DNA of 41,959 nucleotides, taken from positions 1 through 41,959 of IMG/VR virus record IMGVR_UViG_3300043219_000165. One strand, given 5' to 3'. The stretch is from a virus. A model generated the notes under the pieces. The model was not told where the DNA came from and searched no databases. It saw nothing but the letters and a program-made list of their open reading frames with translations. A program made the position numbers and the translations under genes. Shown here piece after piece: positions 41,857 through 41,959 of the stretch (its first letter is position 1; every line of letters starts with the position of its first letter).

Positions 41857-41959
41857 TGACCGCCTCCGGTTCGAACATATCCTCCGGCTCAAAGTAATTG
41901 TGCGTCATATCGCCCATGTGCTCGGCGTAGGTGTATGCAATCGCGTCGCCATCATCAGG
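41849..41959 (-). CDS. Probable terminase large subunit, C-terminal end (5' part outside window)
   Basis: The last 36 codons of a gene that begins beyond the right edge, read on the minus strand to the TAA at 41849. The block 'DDGDAIAYTYAEHM' resembles the C-terminal nuclease end of phage TerL proteins, in which Asp-x-x-D-A is common before the tail. The rest is acidic. It is in the expected place before the portal. The assignment rests on only 36 residues plus gene order, so it is tentative. Confidence 0.5.
   Translation of the reverse strand, partial: PDDGDAIAYTYAEHMGDMTHNYFEPEDMFEPEAVNA

Noticed and set aside
41849-41959. Intein or intron in TerL linked to the LAGLIDADG gene
   Set aside because: The homing gene has its own start and lies after the TerL stop; no splice blocks or exon continuation are seen downstream.

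Overview
The window is part of a tailed-phage genome, most likely a podophage (short-tailed dsDNA virus) of a Gram-negative bacterium. It shows a complete late module with a portal, a scaffold-like protein, a capsid protein, adaptor and nozzle-like tail proteins, a fibre and very large ejection-type proteins. There is no tape-measure gene, sheath or baseplate. A lysis cassette with holin, endolysin and a spanin-type pair points to a Gram-negative host. No rRNA, tRNA, CRISPR array or insertion sequence was found. The host is not identifiable from the sequence.

Left arm (1-2878, plus strand): a short operon of DNA-metabolism genes. It holds the C-terminal end of a GIY-YIG endonuclease, a coiled-coil protein, a VRR-NUC nuclease, two tiny overlapping genes, an SNF2-like helicase and a PrtN-like DNA-binding protein. 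The first ~200 bases are clearly more AT-rich than the rest. This operon meets the late genes head-on at 2878/2880.

Late arm (41959 down to 2880, minus strand): one almost gapless block, transcribed right to left. In transcription order it runs as follows. The probable TerL C-terminus comes first, then a LAGLIDADG homing endonuclease, two small genes and the portal. Next are glycine-rich and other small proteins, a scaffold-like protein, the major capsid protein, a probable decoration protein and a strong hairpin terminator. A set of small basic proteins leads to an adaptor, a nozzle-like protein and a TTG-started LamG tail fibre. After these come a virion protein ending in a Hint domain, a GNAT acetyltransferase and three low-complexity virion proteins. 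Then follow a 1928-residue polyvalent protein (SAP-like, GNAT-like, pyrophosphatase-like and HExxH protease domains), smaller structural genes, a 1085-residue protein with 32 copies of a 20-residue repeat and a 1385-residue PLxRFG protein. The block ends with the lysis cassette.

Most neighbouring late genes overlap by ATGA or TAATG, or are 2-30 bases apart with strong Shine-Dalgarno sites, so translation is probably coupled through long polycistronic mRNAs. The most unusual content is the 32-copy repeat protein, the pyrophosphatase/GNAT/SAP/protease polyvalent protein, the Hint domain that lacks the usual terminal His-Asn, and the overlapping spanin-like pair. No new defence or retroelement system was recognised; in particular there is no reverse transcriptase.
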